A DNA stretch of 64,000 nt from Megaleporinus macrocephalus (GCA_021613375.1 CM038714.1:40444623-40508622); one strand, 5' to 3'. Shown: positions 1-12,404, numbered from the stretch's first letter. Made by a program: numbers and translations. Notes: generated by a model from the letters alone, not told the origin.

Positions 1-320
1 GCCCATCAGCCGAAGCACAATTTGGGGAGTTTAGGAATTCCAGGCTGACAGAGGCTCCAGAGATTGGTCATTTCTGTTTTTGCATATCTATGCAGCCTGT
101 GTTTTGTCTATACCATCTGTATATCTGTGTCAGTTTGTTAAGATACTGTACAGCTCCACCCTGCTAGTGCACAGACGGTAGAAGCATTATCTGAGTAAGA
201 ATCATCCAAACCCTTCATCAATGGGCAGTTTCTGACCACAGAGCTACCCTCGTCTGGAAATCCTCAATGGTTGACCACTCTCAACCCAGCAGCAACCTTA
301 CCAGCACCTCACACAGTACT
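1..320. other. Unassigned non-coding sequence
   Basis: No open frame, RNA gene or repeat was recognised. On the minus strand this is where the 3' end of the LINE relic to its right would lie, but no further reverse-transcriptase-like residues could be read here. Confidence 0.4.
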
Positions 321-870
321 ATTTCGTTACCATGGGAGTCTTGAATGGCGAACCAACTGCAAAGGTTGGAATGATGGATCTTCTTTTCTCAGTAGCCATT
401 CTTCATAGCTGCACATCCTTTCAGACCCATAGAGTTGTTTCAACATGGACAAATGGTGGTCACTAACTTTTGCACAGTGGGTGTTTCTGATAAAATGGCT
501 AACGGGAGAGATGTGAGACTTGATTTGGTTGAAGATCCATTTTGTTGGCTTGTTTGTTTGAACTCTCAAAAGTCTTCACCAAAGTTTCAAGGCATCTATG
601 TTTTTTCAGAACCACAGACCATAGCCTGGACAATTCTGATCTCTCTTGGTGGAGACAAATCACTACCTTTGAAGATCTTTTCAGGCTTCTTTGTCCTTGT
701 CCTGTTGAGTTCTTCACTGCTGGACCCCTGTTGGCAATGTAGGCAAAAGCTGTTCACCATTTCCACATCATCTCCACTGATGGTGAAGTTGGCAGTCTTT
801 CCTGTCCTCCTGTCCATCTTCATTTTTCACTCCGTTCTTAAACTTTCTTTAGGTCAGATTTTGCACTAGG
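321..870 (-). pseudogene. Decayed LINE reverse-transcriptase C-terminal fragment
   Basis: Reading the minus strand in shifting frames gives a chain of short matches to the C-terminal part of non-LTR retrotransposon polymerases. In order they are FTISGDDVEMVNSFC, GSSSEELNR, KIFKGSDLSP, IRIVQAMV, a remnant of the 'YGSETWT..IDALKLW' block (GSEKT, IDAL), and KWIFNQIKSHIS. This is the region after the catalytic palm of elements that specify '(W)-I-G-x-x-V-E-x-V-x-x-F-x-x-L-G-S' followed by 'IRIVKAMV'. At least three frame changes are needed and the YADD motif is not present, so it is a dead fragment. Family assignment (RTE/BovB-like or similar) is from memory of the motif order, not from a search. 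The plus-strand open frame at 435-869 is an antisense artefact of this relic. Confidence 0.6.
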
Positions 871-1198
871 TGACTCTAAAAACTACATTGCAAGCATATA
901 ATATATAATCTCTCAATACGCACCTGTATATTTATTACCTTAAATTTAGAACTTCTGCAGGTTTGTAATAATTTTCTTGATCTTTTTAGTAGTGCTGACC
1001 TGAGGGCATGGATTCTGAGCCACCTGTGTGTGTGTGAGAAAGTCAGGTTCCTGAGATGTTACAGGCTTGACGTGGCCTGTCAGAAATGACATAACGTACT
1101 GGCAGTTATTTCAACTCTCCCATCCCAGCCCTCTGGCACTCTCTTTCTCTCCCTTCACACATAAGGTCATGTGCTCTGCCAATATTCCCTCTCTCTCA
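871..1198. other. Unassigned AT-rich sequence
   Basis: Nothing recognisable. There are short CT-rich stretches just before the CA microsatellite. Confidence 0.4.
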
Positions 1199-1262
1199 CA
1201 CATACACACACACACACACACACATATCCTCTCTTACACATACACACACAATCTCTCTCACA
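1199..1262. repeat. (CA)n microsatellite with CT interruptions
   Basis: A near-perfect CA run of about 20 bases at 1204-1224 is followed by CT-rich breaks and a second short CA run. The small plus-strand open frame across it (His/Thr repeats) is a translated microsatellite. Confidence 0.9.
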
Positions 1263-1497
1263 CATATACTGATGCCGTTAAGCATGTCTACTACTTGAAC
1301 TGAGAGCTGACTGTAATGTAATGTCTACGTTGATGATTGAAACAGACACTGCATCTGTTTAATTCCTCTACATATCAATAACACCAATAACTGTTTTCTA
1401 GAAATGATTGTTCTACTGAACACTGTTTACTTAACTGACTAATGCAACTACGATGCCTTCTTTGGTTCTCTTTCTACCACCTTTTAATAAAACAATA

Positions 1498-1541
1498 GAA
1501 GCCATACCAGCCCCTACACTTCTGATATTAACTCACAGTAT

Positions 1542-1617
<76 letters not shown>

Positions 1618-1681
1618 CATATATATAAAGCTTTATAGCATGTTTAATTATACAAGTGAAGCCATACCAGCCCCTACACTT
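1498..1681. repeat. (TA)n array bracketed by 24-bp direct repeats
   Basis: A TA array of roughly 60 bases (about 1550-1613) lies between two identical 24-bp segments at 1498-1521 and 1658-1681. Both read gaagccataccagcccctac followed by actt. The spacing is 160 bp. The flanking identity suggests a local duplication, perhaps by slippage around the TA tract. The Tyr/Ile open frame through it is spurious. Confidence 0.85.
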
Positions 1682-2835
1682 TCTGCAGTATATTACAATA
1701 TCACAAACTGACACCTAGCACGACATATAGTATACTTAAATAAGCATACATAGAAATGACTTGTTTTCCACAAATTCTTATTTGTTCTTATGTTTTTTTG
1801 CTGTTTTATGAATATTCAATATTCTTGCTGTTTTAAAAATTAAAAAATTAAAATTAAAAATTAGTCTTAAAGGCATATTATTATTTTTTTTTTTATTCCT
1901 ACTTTTAATAATAATCATAATAATAATTATAATAGTAGAGGTAGAAGTAGTAGTGACATTAATCACAGACTGATATCAGATTAAACCACATTTTATTTTT
2001 TCACAGCCGTGATGGAGAGTGCATTTCTCGGTGGTCAGTTCTGCCTTAATAGGGAAATCACTCAGTGAGGCTGATCTTAAAGAGTTAAATGACTTTGAAT
2101 GATCCACAATCTGCAACAGGAAGGAGTTAGCGTGCAGGATATTTGCAGCGTTTTTGGGAAACGGGGCTGTTTGAGAAATAGAAAGGTCGAAAGTCTATCC
2201 ATTTACTTAATTCCTTCTTCCTGTTTGAAGATACTAGAGCACTTAAAGATCTAGAAGTGCACACACACACACATACATTTCTTAAAGCTTTCTTCTTGGA
2301 GAGAGAGAGGGATAAACGTGGAGTGTGAACTCACTGTTATGGGTCTGAAAGGAGGCTGTTACACCAAAGAGAACACTTACAAATAAAATAAAGCATTTGC
2401 TCATGTTCTCCAAATTATGGACTACCACCCCAGACTCCAGGATGTGTTCTGGATTACTTGGATTGTTAGAAGCAGAAAATACACCTTCTAAGTGTATCCC
2501 TACAGTTTTCGGTGAAAAACTGAAAGCAAGCCTCCTGAGAAATGAAATCTGTAATACAGACAAATAATCAAAACAGTTATATCTTTTCAGAAACGCTAAA
2601 CTTTTGAAAAGTATGATACAACTTCAGGAACACTTGGCTGTTTTTTTTTATTTCTGGATGTCCTAGCAAGTCAGGGAGATGTTCTCAAAACATCCAAAAA
2701 CACATGAGCCTGCACTCTTGCTGAAAGACAGCTGGGTGATGACTGGTCCTCCACTCATCAAACCCAAACAAGCCCTAATCATCCTCCTGCCTGTTTTCAT
2801 GACAAACAGAGAAGCGGAATTCCTCTCTTAGGCAT

Positions 2836-2838
<3 letters not shown>
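1682..2838. other. AT-rich unassigned sequence with small microsatellites
   Basis: This stretch contains T-runs and an (AAT)/(TAG)-rich patch at about 1875-1945, a short (CA)n at 2258-2274, and no recognised gene. The minus-strand frame at 2282-2563 has no family signature and no splice support. Confidence 0.4.

Positions 2839-2868
<30 letters not shown>
2839..2868. repeat. (CA)n microsatellite
   Basis: Uninterrupted AC dinucleotide run of about 15 units. Confidence 0.95.
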
Positions 2869-2869
<1 letters not shown>

Positions 2870-5850
2870 CTAAGGCAGTCATAAAGTCTTTACCACAGAG
2901 TTAGATACAAACAGCATAAGCATTTAACCATAACAGGGGAACAAACAAACTGCAACAAATCCATAAACTTGCCTGAAGCAACACAAAATAACAAAATCAA
3001 ACCAATAAAAAAATCACCAGAGATTAAGCTTTGATTAAGAGGGACGCTGCAAATCTAATCAAACACAGCTTTATCACTCACTGGTTGTGTGTAGGCAACC
3101 AATACATTAAGATTACTTTCGCAAGGCACAGTTTCGTCTACTGTCTGAAAGTCTAGCATCGACATTTGTCATGTTGACGTGACCAACCATCTTCCTGAAA
3201 CGAAAGGGGCGGAGCACTGTCAAAACAATGCTTCAGTACAAACATTCTTGAATAACTTTTAATAATGAGACGTTTAACAATGAATCTCAAGTGATTAGTA
3301 ACAAGCGAAGTTAAGCAGAAGTGTGTACATGGCCGTACAACCAGCCAATCCAAGCGTAATCGGGAAAATTCTGTTGTGGCCATCTTGGCATAAAATAAAA
3401 ATCGGACGAGGTTGAGACTACATGACTATTGCCAACCTGTGGGGCAACTACAGACCTACAGAACAGGGAAATAAACGAGAACATAAATAAGAATTTCTAA
3501 CCGAAAAGCCAGTTGGTAACGGTTCTGTTTTCATTAATTGTTAGCAACATTACCTTCACCGACTGAAGCATTCCTAAGGCTCTGTGATCCTGTCTGTTAA
3601 TGATGTCTCATGCACGGGCCTGTTAGGATTTAATGTTTCTTTCCAGTCGTTTATGTCTTTTATACACCTGGCTGCACTCAAACTCATCGTCCAGACGGGA
3701 TAATAAAGTTTGACGTTAATGTTGGGAGAAAATATGATGGGATGTTGGGATAAAAATATGAGGAATGACTACGAGACGAACAACAGGCATCTGATGTCTA
3801 TTAACTAAATATGTGGCTGGGGCTGGAACTCTGTGTTAGTAATTTAGTAGAAAGTAAAAAAAAAAAAACCCAATTTTTTTTTTTTAATTCAATGGTTGAT
3901 TGATAGAATTTACTATGACAAGCTAACAAGCTTAACATGTCCCTAACAGTCTTCATGCTGAAGCTTTAACATCTAGAAAACAGTTGCTGAGTTGGCTTAG
4001 ATAGCTCCAGTAGCCTCAGGCCTGGCAGCAGGATTAATTGGGCAAGTCTGCAGAAGAAATGACTAAAAGAAGCTGTAGATGTTTTGATGTAGCCTTGAAT
4101 CTCTTAAGCAGTGTCTCTCTCTGTAGTAAGGTCACGTTTAAATGTTCAAATTAGCTGTGTCGTCTTGGTGTGCAAAGCTGAAATCAGCGTCTTATTTGCC
4201 ACCTTCAATAGTACAGCAGTTATACTGGTACATAGTGTACTTCAGGTGGTCTATAGGTTAATCTGAGATTGAATCCATCCACACTGCTGACCTCCACCCC
4301 CATGCCCCATTGTAGCTGCTATATTTTGAAGTCTTGCAACTTCTCAGCATCAGAGAAGAAGTGTTAACATAGTAAACATTAGCAATGCCAGCTAACAAAA
4401 CCAGCCTAAATTCAATTTAGCTTAAGTTACATATAGCTAATACGATTATAGGCTACTAAAGAAAACAATTAGGATCACAAAAGTCCTTCTTTCTGCCAGA
4501 CGAGGTTGTAGACATCGCAGTAAAAGCATGTAGACGACAGATATAAACAGATAATCTCAGTAAACCGCAAAGAGACACAACAGTTTGAGCAGAGGTCAGA
4601 CATTGGTCTGCTTTACTACAAGCTATTATGGTAGAGACAGAGCTTTTCCACAGCTCTGTGGGTAAAGAAGCCGTTTTCCTGAAACGAAGAACAGGAGGTG
4701 CTCTGTACCGGCTCCAAAACCGCTACATTTATTTGAGGAGAGGGAGGAGACGAGACTAATGTTTATGAGAATGCCTCATGAGAGGAGAATCTGTTGTATA
4801 ACGACAGACAGGCGAGTTTCTGAGGTGAATATATGGGAAAAACCTGGTAATAAATGAAACAGCCCTTCCTGAAATGGAATACGGCCCTCCACCCCCACCC
4901 CAAGTCAGTCAGCCACACTCAGCTAGTGCTTTCGGCTATGCACCAAACCTTCAGCAAATTTCATAGACATCAGTTTGTCATACAATGTCAGAAACTGTTC
5001 ACGTTAGCTTCCATTTCTTAAAAGCCACATTAGCTACTGTCTAAAAAGATGCTTTGGCTACATTTGGGGTCTTTGGCTGAAGCCTTTAGGCATCTATTCG
5101 TCTTTCTTTCCTTGCATTTATGTTAGAAAAAAGCTTGAACAATGGACGACTGTTCGTTTTTCACCTTTGAGTATTTCAGTCGTGCTGATATCTGCCCTCA
5201 TTAAACAGATCTACAAGAATACGATGCCATAGACTGCATTTATTCAGCAATTTAAATGATTCTCTGTTGTGTACACAGAAGATACTTGACTTTGGTCTGG
5301 GTGAAAAATGCCCAGATGCAGTTTCACACAGCCATTTACAGCCCTGTGATTCGGCCCTAAAGAACAAGCCGTTGTCCCTTTTCTGGTGATGTCGTGAAGA
5401 ATTTTATCAAACAGTGACAATCACACAGAAGCAAGATGAAACAGACACAGGCAGGAAATCAAATACCATTTAATACTCTTTCCAAGACACTGAAGGGTAA
5501 ACGGGTATAGTTGATGTTGGGTTTCTATTCGCCAGCCTCTTAATGGAATAATCTGCTCCACTGTAGTTTGTGCTATAGTTTGTATTCACTATGCTGGCTA
5601 TGCTAATGTTGATCCATTGATCTTGCTCTGTTCTAGTAGCCAGTGTGTACAGTACTAGTTACTTGTTTTCGATCTTGACATCAACACAAATCAATTAAAG
5701 TTGCTAGCGTCCCTATGAAACCGGCAAAATGTGGATACAATCAGGTAGAACGATTGCTACTTACAGGTTATGTTTAGTACTGTGATGCAAACAAAGTTGG
5801 AACCAGAGTGAGATGTGCAGAGCTAACTAACAACTACTTGTGTTCCTATC
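2869..5850. other. Long unassigned non-coding stretch
   Basis: Three kilobases of AT-rich sequence were read on both strands. A homopolymer pair (A12 then T12, about 3858-3886) can fold back on itself. Open frames at 3153-3383(-) and 5176-5367(-) are isolated, lack splice-site context and match nothing known to me. Confidence 0.4.
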
Positions 5851-5966
5851 CACCAGCTTGTTTTAGGAATTTTCCATTTCACCTTAAATCCAAAGTTACA
5901 TCTTGGGCACCTGTACAAAACTGTGGCATTTAAGGTGGAATGGACTATTCAGTTGAGAAGCTGGTG
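5851..5966. mobile_element. Short inverted-repeat element (MITE-like), 39-bp arms
   Basis: The first 39 bases (5851-5889) and the reverse complement of the last 39 (5928-5966) align without gaps and agree at about three quarters of positions. Both begin CACCAGCTT and end CACCTTAAAT. Only about 38 bases separate the arms. This is a foldback miniature element. It resembles a teleost repeat I recall, but the family cannot be named. Confidence 0.6.
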
Positions 5967-6927
5967 AAATCAACTTTAGCCAAGAGTCCAGACTGTAGAA
6001 TACTTGAATAATCTTGAATCATAAATTCTATACATGGTATCAGTATTCCAGTATTTGGTAACCTATATTAGTGTCCCAATTTACTAAGAGATTCTTATAG
6101 CAGTCCTTTAGAAATGCCTATAGTACCACTACAGATCTTTCTCTTTAGGGTCCTGCCCCACTGTGTGAATGACTGTGCAGATTTCAGAAAGGTTTCTGAG
6201 ACCGGGCCCTACGTTTCCAAACCAGTGACTCACCCATGAATATTAACTACGGAGACAGTGCTGCAGTCTCTTTTCAGCCGAAATAAGTTTATTCAAATGC
6301 ACAAGCATGAGTCATTCTCAATTAGAAACGTTGAAATAAACAATATTTTATAATAAAAATTATAATATTCGTTTTCTCTGTAAGGCGCCAAAGAAATTGG
6401 GAAGTGAGTAGAGCGCATGTTGCCCTGGGCCCATTTTAATTGCTTTTGTTAAATCAAAAACTGATATGAACAGAGTCACCTTCATAGCACTAATCAATGC
6501 ATCATACTGATATGTTCAATATTCATGCATTAACTGACCATTCACCAGTTACACAATAGAACAGCAGTGGGCCATTAGTGCAGCACTGAAAACCCATACA
6601 TACTGCTGTGTCATGCCACACTCTAATACAGAAGCTGTGAAGAGTATACATCAGAATCATTTTAATGAGGGCCAGAAGCCTAGACTAAATAGAGAGAAAA
6701 CGTTAAACGAAGAGAGACCGAGTGTTTTCCTGACCGTTCCCATGGGAGATCCTATAGGGGCATTACGTTTGGCTCTACATGTGATCTCTAATGATATAAT
6801 GGGCGCTGTCACGTTCTGCTCGCTCGTCTCCGTGGTGATCATAATCCTGAAAAGCATTAGTGCTTGTTGCAGTCACATGTGTCACATCTTTCCACAATCC
6901 CAACCATCCATCCATCAAGAGTGTAGT
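5967..6927. other. Unassigned non-coding sequence
   Basis: No repeat or exon recognised. The overlapping open frames at about 6613-6960 occur in three frames on both strands, which is typical of chance frames, and none has a recognisable domain. Confidence 0.35.
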
Positions 6928-7010
6928 TAGGGGTGGGTGATATAATGATATCATTGTCATGATAAATTATGTTATTGTACTTGTGGATGTCATCTGTACT
7001 TCTAACATGG
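6928..7010 (+). mobile_element. Fragment of a 'GGGTGGGYGATAT' miniature element
   Basis: It starts taggggtgggtgatataatg, which resembles the starts of the elements at 51731, 62278 and 62667. These belong to the common fish class of gatat-rich miniature DNA transposons. The opposite terminus was not found, so only the left part is claimed. Confidence 0.4.
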
Positions 7011-8498
7011 ATTGTTAAGAGAGTTTTAGAGGATTTTTCTTCTATTTAAAGACGTGCAAGACCGCAAAATAGGCTCTAATTAATAAAGATGAGGTGCTGC
7101 GCAGAACGTGAACAGCTGAATAAAACATACTGTACATGCTAGTTATGTATATTGCACATGATACGTATGATACGAATATTAATTTTGCAATACTCGTGCT
7201 ATCTTTTCTGTTCCAGCCATGTTTTATTATTCTATTTTCAACACATTACTCTGTGAGCTGATGACAAAAAAAGGAATAGGGTTTACATGCATACCTACAA
7301 ATACAATTCACTAGGTAACGCTACCTCAAAAACTATTAAGAATATTAACCATTTAACCCATTCATATTAACGATTCACTTTTTGTATGCTTAATGGTGAC
7401 ATAACAGTGTTTCACATCTTCACATAGAAAAATGAAGAATTTCTGAAAATATTTCTCAACAACCCAAGACTAAATCCATGTCTAGTCCTCCCTCTCACAT
7501 GATCACCTTTAGCACATCACATCCATTACATCTGGACGACATGATGGGGACAAAACAGCATTCTGCCATGATATTACTGCCTCTGGCGATTGCTATATTT
7601 ATATATATGCAGCATTAAAAACCATCAGATCAGTCGGTTAGTGTTATTCAGAGGTTGATTTTGGGTCACTCTGGGCCTTATGCGTGTCTGGGTAAACTTA
7701 GACTGGGTCCTAAAATATCTGTGATGAGTCATGCTGGGTCAGATGACTCTGGGGATGCGTGCCTCAGACTGCAGCACTGACGGACTCTGGTATTTTAGGC
7801 TGGTTTGGGTTGGTAGGGGCGTGTTCCTGCACACAAATACACACCCAGGACGCACTCAGCTTAGTCTTCCGTGGGGCTGAAGGGGAAATGACTCAGTGAT
7901 GAATGATGTGTTCAGATAATGTTCAGACTTCAGGTCTCAGATAGAGAACAGCAATGTGACTGCAGCACTACAACAGTCATAAAACAGCCATCAGCTACTG
8001 AGAACATAATAATAATAATAATAATAATAAAATTATGCTATTATCAGTCTTATAGAACCCTTAATACTTCATTGGGTCCTCTCACTTTGCCACCACAGTA
8101 ACACAAAGCTAATGGTGACTGTGGTGGCCCCCATGGTGAGCCGTCCCATAGATGCTATACCTCTGACAGCATTAAGCCACATGGTTTCTCAAGTGACCTG
8201 CACTAATGTCACAGGTGAAAATATTTGAGAAGCACTTTTTTTAACAGAAAAGAAACAAAACACTCTGTAATTAAATGCAGTTACATTGAAAAGTTAGATA
8301 ATTAGATGGCAGATTATTTGTTAAAAGCATATCCTAAATAGCAGCTTTAGCTATCTAGCTAGTGTGTTATACGAATAATGGTAACTTCCTAGCAGTGTAA
8401 AGTTGGGATAAAACTTTCTGGAACAACACCTGTGTCCATGATTATGACATAAAGTGATATTATAACTGAAGCCACTGGTACTGAATTACTAAATAAGA
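7011..8498. other. Unassigned sequence with (AAT)n at 8006-8031
   Basis: Contains one trinucleotide microsatellite (ATA/AAT, about eight units) and otherwise nothing identifiable. The open frame at 7919-8101 spans the microsatellite and is not coding-like. Confidence 0.4.
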
Positions 8499-8796
8499 CA
8501 TCCAGCATTGCATTAAAGGAGTGTCATGGCATGTTATATAGTTAACCAGCGTGGTAGTTTGAAATCACTCTCTGAAATAAAGTCTTCCATAAATAAGCAA
8601 TAAGCTGGAGTTATAGGTAGAGATGAACCCATGGGGCCGTCTAGGCTTTCAGAGCAGAAATAAGAATTTCTGTGAACAATGTTTGTTTATTTTTCTTTAA
8701 TAGAAGCATGCTTGTATTTAAATTTCATTATTAGGTCTTGGATGGCCACAAAAGAGCTGAATTTTTTAAACAGCTAACAGAAAATTGCCCAATAAG
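8499..8796 (+). repeat. Unnamed ~300-bp interspersed repeat, copy 1
   Basis: This segment matches 10432-10715 over its whole length with scattered substitutions and small gaps. Shared blocks include tccagcattgcatt, accagcgtggtagtt, aagtcttccataaa, ggggccgtctaggctttcag and ggtcttggatggccacaaaa. Copy 1 has about 28 extra bases near its end, just before gcccaataag. Flanking sequence is unrelated, so these are two insertions or a duplicative copy. No coding potential or terminal inverted repeats are visible. Confidence 0.8.
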
Positions 8797-8910
8797 GAAG
8801 TGTTTTTCTCTGTGGTATGTAGGTCTTTATAGCTAAGTAAGCTTTGGTGTTGGCTAAGATTGGCTAACGTATCAGATTAAGCATCATTTTGAAGGACCAG
8901 AGAAATAACC

Positions 8911-9420
8911 TAGAGACGGGACCGATCCGATACAATATCGGTATCAGGGCGGATATTGGCGTAATTTAACGTATTGGATATCGGGTGAATGCGGCCGATC
9001 CACTTATCGATCCATATTCTATTTAATTTCTGTTTAGTTTTGCACATTATTTGAACTATTTGAAATCTTGTTGAAGTTGCTGCTGCTGCTGATACATTTT
9101 TTTTTAATACTTGTACTGTTTAGATCATGCATTCAGTCATAGTGTTGTATTTAGTATACTAGAAAGGTTTTTGATACATAAGATGTTTATTTCAGTTTTG
9201 TGTTTTAAATATTTGATATGAAAGAAAACTATTGTGTTTGTATATGCCTTTGGAATGCATTTATATTAAATGCATGTGTGTACTCTTCTAAATGCTGTGT
9301 CTATTTCAGCCTCATTATGTAACATTAAACATAGTACCAATGATAATAAACTAAAGAGCCCTTATATCGGTATTTGTATCGGTATCGGCAGTTATATATA
9401 TCAGTATCGGATCGGAACTG
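8911..9420 (+). mobile_element. hAT-like miniature transposon with 'tatcgg' termini
   Basis: The left end carries ccgatccgatacaatatcgg and the right end its inverse (atcagtatcggatcgga). Subterminal tatcgg/ccgata repeats lie just inside both ends (about 8921-8950 and 9367-9412). The 510-bp interior is AT-rich and non-coding. This arrangement is typical of non-autonomous hAT elements widespread in fish. Superfamily assignment is by recollection of the termini, and no clear 8-bp target duplication was identified. The frame at 9270-9503 lies within and past the right end and is not a gene. Confidence 0.65.
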
Positions 9421-10000
9421 AAAAACCATATTTTCCCATAACCACTTATATAATGTTCAGGCAAACCGCTAACAAAGTACAACAATTCCATAAAGGACGC
9501 TAGTAGAAATTAGTATCATCGCATAGGTCCAAACTTGGACATGTGCAACAAGTGATATCTTCTTTTATGGTGCTAAGAAACAACAAAAGTTATATTGCCC
9601 CGCCCCCATGATTTCTAAACTGTGACCAGTCAGAACGAATGTACGGATGGATCATACGTACATTATAGAGCAATATGGAGCATCAACATAATTGCTTTCC
9701 TATTTTAACACTGGATAACGCAGGTCTCTATGTATGAATGATGCAAAACAAAGGAAAACCATGTGCAAGCACAAATTACACATTTCAACCTACATATTAC
9801 GAACATCAATAATAACACCTTATCTACATGCCTGAAAGATGCTTGTAATAAAACCTCGCCTGCACTTTGATAACAAAAGCAATCTTAAACCAGAGCAGCT
9901 CTCCTGGTTCATAAGCACAGAGGATTTGATTATTGCTGCATTATCTGATAGCAAGCAGCTTAATGCTGCATAATCTTCCCCTAAAAAACTGAAAATCCCT
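9421..10000. other. Unassigned sequence
   Basis: No identifiable feature. The minus-strand frame 9820-10026 begins in a poly-C/G run (poly-Gly) and is rejected. Confidence 0.4.
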
Positions 10001-10018
10001 CCCCCCCCCCCCCCCCCC
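10001..10018. repeat. Poly-C run
   Basis: Eighteen consecutive C residues. Such runs are prone to sequencing length error. Confidence 0.9.
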
Positions 10019-10431
10019 AAGGACACGGTGGAGCCAAAACAGCGGAGCGTCTCTCTGAAACAGAAAACACAGCACGCAAGGACACTGAGGCAAAAACACC
10101 AGCAGGGCAGAGCAGACTACACTCCCATTAGCATTAACGTCAACTGTAACTTAGTCCACACATATGGGAAATTTGTGGGGAGGAAAAAAAGTGAGAACGA
10201 CATGAGAAAGTACGTAAACCCCTTAAACTGATTAGGTTCATCATTCAGCTATTAGAGCCACATTCAGAATCATATCAATTCAAATCACTATCATTCCAGG
10301 AAAACCCTCAGTCTAAAGGACTGCAGTAAACGTGGTGTAGAGGAAAGAGACAAAACTGTTCGTTATCATGTTTGGATAGCAGGTATGCTAACCAAGTTCC
10401 AGTAAATTACAGATCACATTCCTTTTAAGAT
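10019..10431. other. Unassigned sequence
   Basis: Nothing recognised. A 67-codon open frame starts at 10028 but has no domain, splice site or codon signature. Confidence 0.35.
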
Positions 10432-10715
10432 ATCCAGCATTGCATTGAAGGAGTTCCATGGCAGCATGTTATATAACTAACCAGCGTGGTAGTTCGCAAT
10501 CACTGTATAAAATAAAGTCTTCCATAAAACAAGCAATAAGCTAGAGTTATAGGCAGAGATAAACCCACGGGGCCGTCTAGGCTTTCAGAGAAGAAATAAG
10601 GCTTTCTGTGAACAATGTTTGTTTATTTGTCTTTTAAAAGAAGCATGCTTGTGTTTAAACTCATTAAATTTCATTATTAGGTCTTGGATGGCCACAAAAG
10701 AAGCTGCCCAATAAG
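10432..10715 (+). repeat. Unnamed ~300-bp interspersed repeat, copy 2
   Basis: Same orientation as the copy at 8499-8796, about 1.9 kb downstream. It lacks the short segment before gcccaataag that copy 1 has. No terminal repeats are seen in either copy. Confidence 0.8.
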
Positions 10716-10774
10716 TTTTTGAAACTTTAAAACTCTCTCACGTAATATCAAAACCACAGACTAACCGATCGTTA

Positions 10775-11277
10775 GTCTGACCATTTGTATGATGCCGCAA
10801 CCTGTCAAATTCATACTCCACACAGGACAACATATCAGCAGACAATGCACAGTGCCTCCTCCTTCCCCACCAATTCTTACTAATCTAGAAGAAACACACC
10901 AAATTTCATCCCTTTACTCACCAAACGTCATCACTAGTGGTGGAAAGCAACACCAGCGTTACTCCTTTTGTTTTTCTTTTTCTTAATGTCAATGTCGAAC
11001 ATGGATTCTTGTCGAGAGGGGGGCGGCTAAAGTTATAGTGGTTGCTTCCCAGGAACTTGTGCAACTGTTGCGTTTACTCTTCCTTCCATTGGCTAGATGA
11101 CTGGGAGCAGCATTTTTGACACGAGTTTACAAAACAGTGTCCTGGAAGTGCAACTCACGTTGACTCGCCTCTTAGAGTACAAAGTGGCATTAGCTAAAGT
11201 TAAGTAATCTTGGATTTTTAAAACTTTTAAAACTAAAAATCATAAATATTACATACTGCTCCTTTAAACACAGCATT
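10775..11277 (-). mobile_element. TTAA-flanked miniature transposon, copy A (reverse)
   Basis: The right end reads attacatactgctcctttaa, the reverse complement of the left terminus of the full copy at 14065. Inside, caacctgtcaaattcatactcc matches (reversed) the gtttggagtatgaacttgacaggttg block at about 17460. The block tgcgtttactcttccttcca matches the equivalent at about 55969. It is therefore a reverse-orientation member of the family, about 500 bp and diverged. Confidence 0.65.
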
Positions 11278-11803
11278 AACTGCACTTATATCACATTAAA
11301 GGTTTTTTGATATACATATGTTGGATATTTAAGGCAGTGTTTAGGTTTTTAGTGTGGGTTTTTAGAATGCCTGCACTGCCTGCAGCTAATGACGAGACTA
11401 AACAAAAACTGGCTACTAAAGTCTCGCATCCTGAGTCATCACAGCATCTCTATTATGCAGTTCCACGACTGGGCAATCAAGCTCCACCCACAAATTTGAT
11501 CTTTTATAGCTGCTGGTGCGCAATGCATACTCAGCATCAACAACAAAGTCATCACTTAAAAATAAGGAGCGCAGCAAATCCAGAGAGACCAGAAAACAGA
11601 GAAGTGTTATTACTTTTACTGAAGAAAACACAGTCAGGCCATTCAACTGAACTGAGAACAGTTTTAGATGAAGTGTATAATGCAGGTCTGCTCAGCTGCA
11701 TTCACTGAAGTTCAACACAGCCTCTCTCAGCTTAGTAAGCAAACAGACCAGCACTGAACCGCATCAGCATGACATCAGACTACGAGAGAGAGAGAGAGAG
11801 AGA
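11278..11803. other. Unassigned sequence before the minisatellite
   Basis: The 133-codon plus-strand frame (11307-11708) is the longest non-repeat frame in the window. It has an overlapping antisense frame, no recognised motif and no flanking splice pattern. It is listed only as a possible chance frame. Confidence 0.3.
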
Positions 11804-12404
11804 TACGAGGAGCAGATAAAAAGAAAGAAAGAAAGAAAGAAGAGAGAAAAACATGAGAGGGAAAGAAAGAAAGGACGAGAAAGAAAGGGAAGAGGGGAAA
11901 AAAAAGAAGATAGAAAAAGAATAAAAGAGAGCAAGAGAGAGTGAGAAAGAGAGAGATACGAGGAGCAGATAAAAAGAAAGAAAGAAATAAAGAAGAGAGA
12001 AAAACATGAGAGGGAAAGAAAGAAAGGACGAGAAAGAAAGGGAAGAGAGGGAAAAAAGAAGATAGAAAAAGAATAAAAGAGAGCAAGAGAGAGTGAGAAA
12101 GAGAGAGATACGAGGAGCAGATAAAAAGAAAGACAGAAACAAAGAAGAAAGAAAAACATATGAGAGGGGAAAAAAGAAAGGACGAGAAAGAAAGGGAAGA
12201 GAGGGAAAAAAAGAAGATAGAAAAAGAATAAAAGAGAGCAAGAGAGAGAGAGAGAAAGAGAGAGATACGAGGAGCAGATAAAAAGAAAGACAGAAACAAA
12301 GAAGAAAGACAAACATGAGAGGGAAAGAAAGAAAGGACGAGAAAGAAAGGGAAGAGAGGGAAAAAAGAAGATAGAAAAAGAATAAAAGAGAGCAAGAGAG
12401 AGAA

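Noticed and set aside
435..869. 144-codon plus-strand frame
   Set aside because: Antisense to the LINE relic; the minus strand carries the recognisable reverse-transcriptase blocks.
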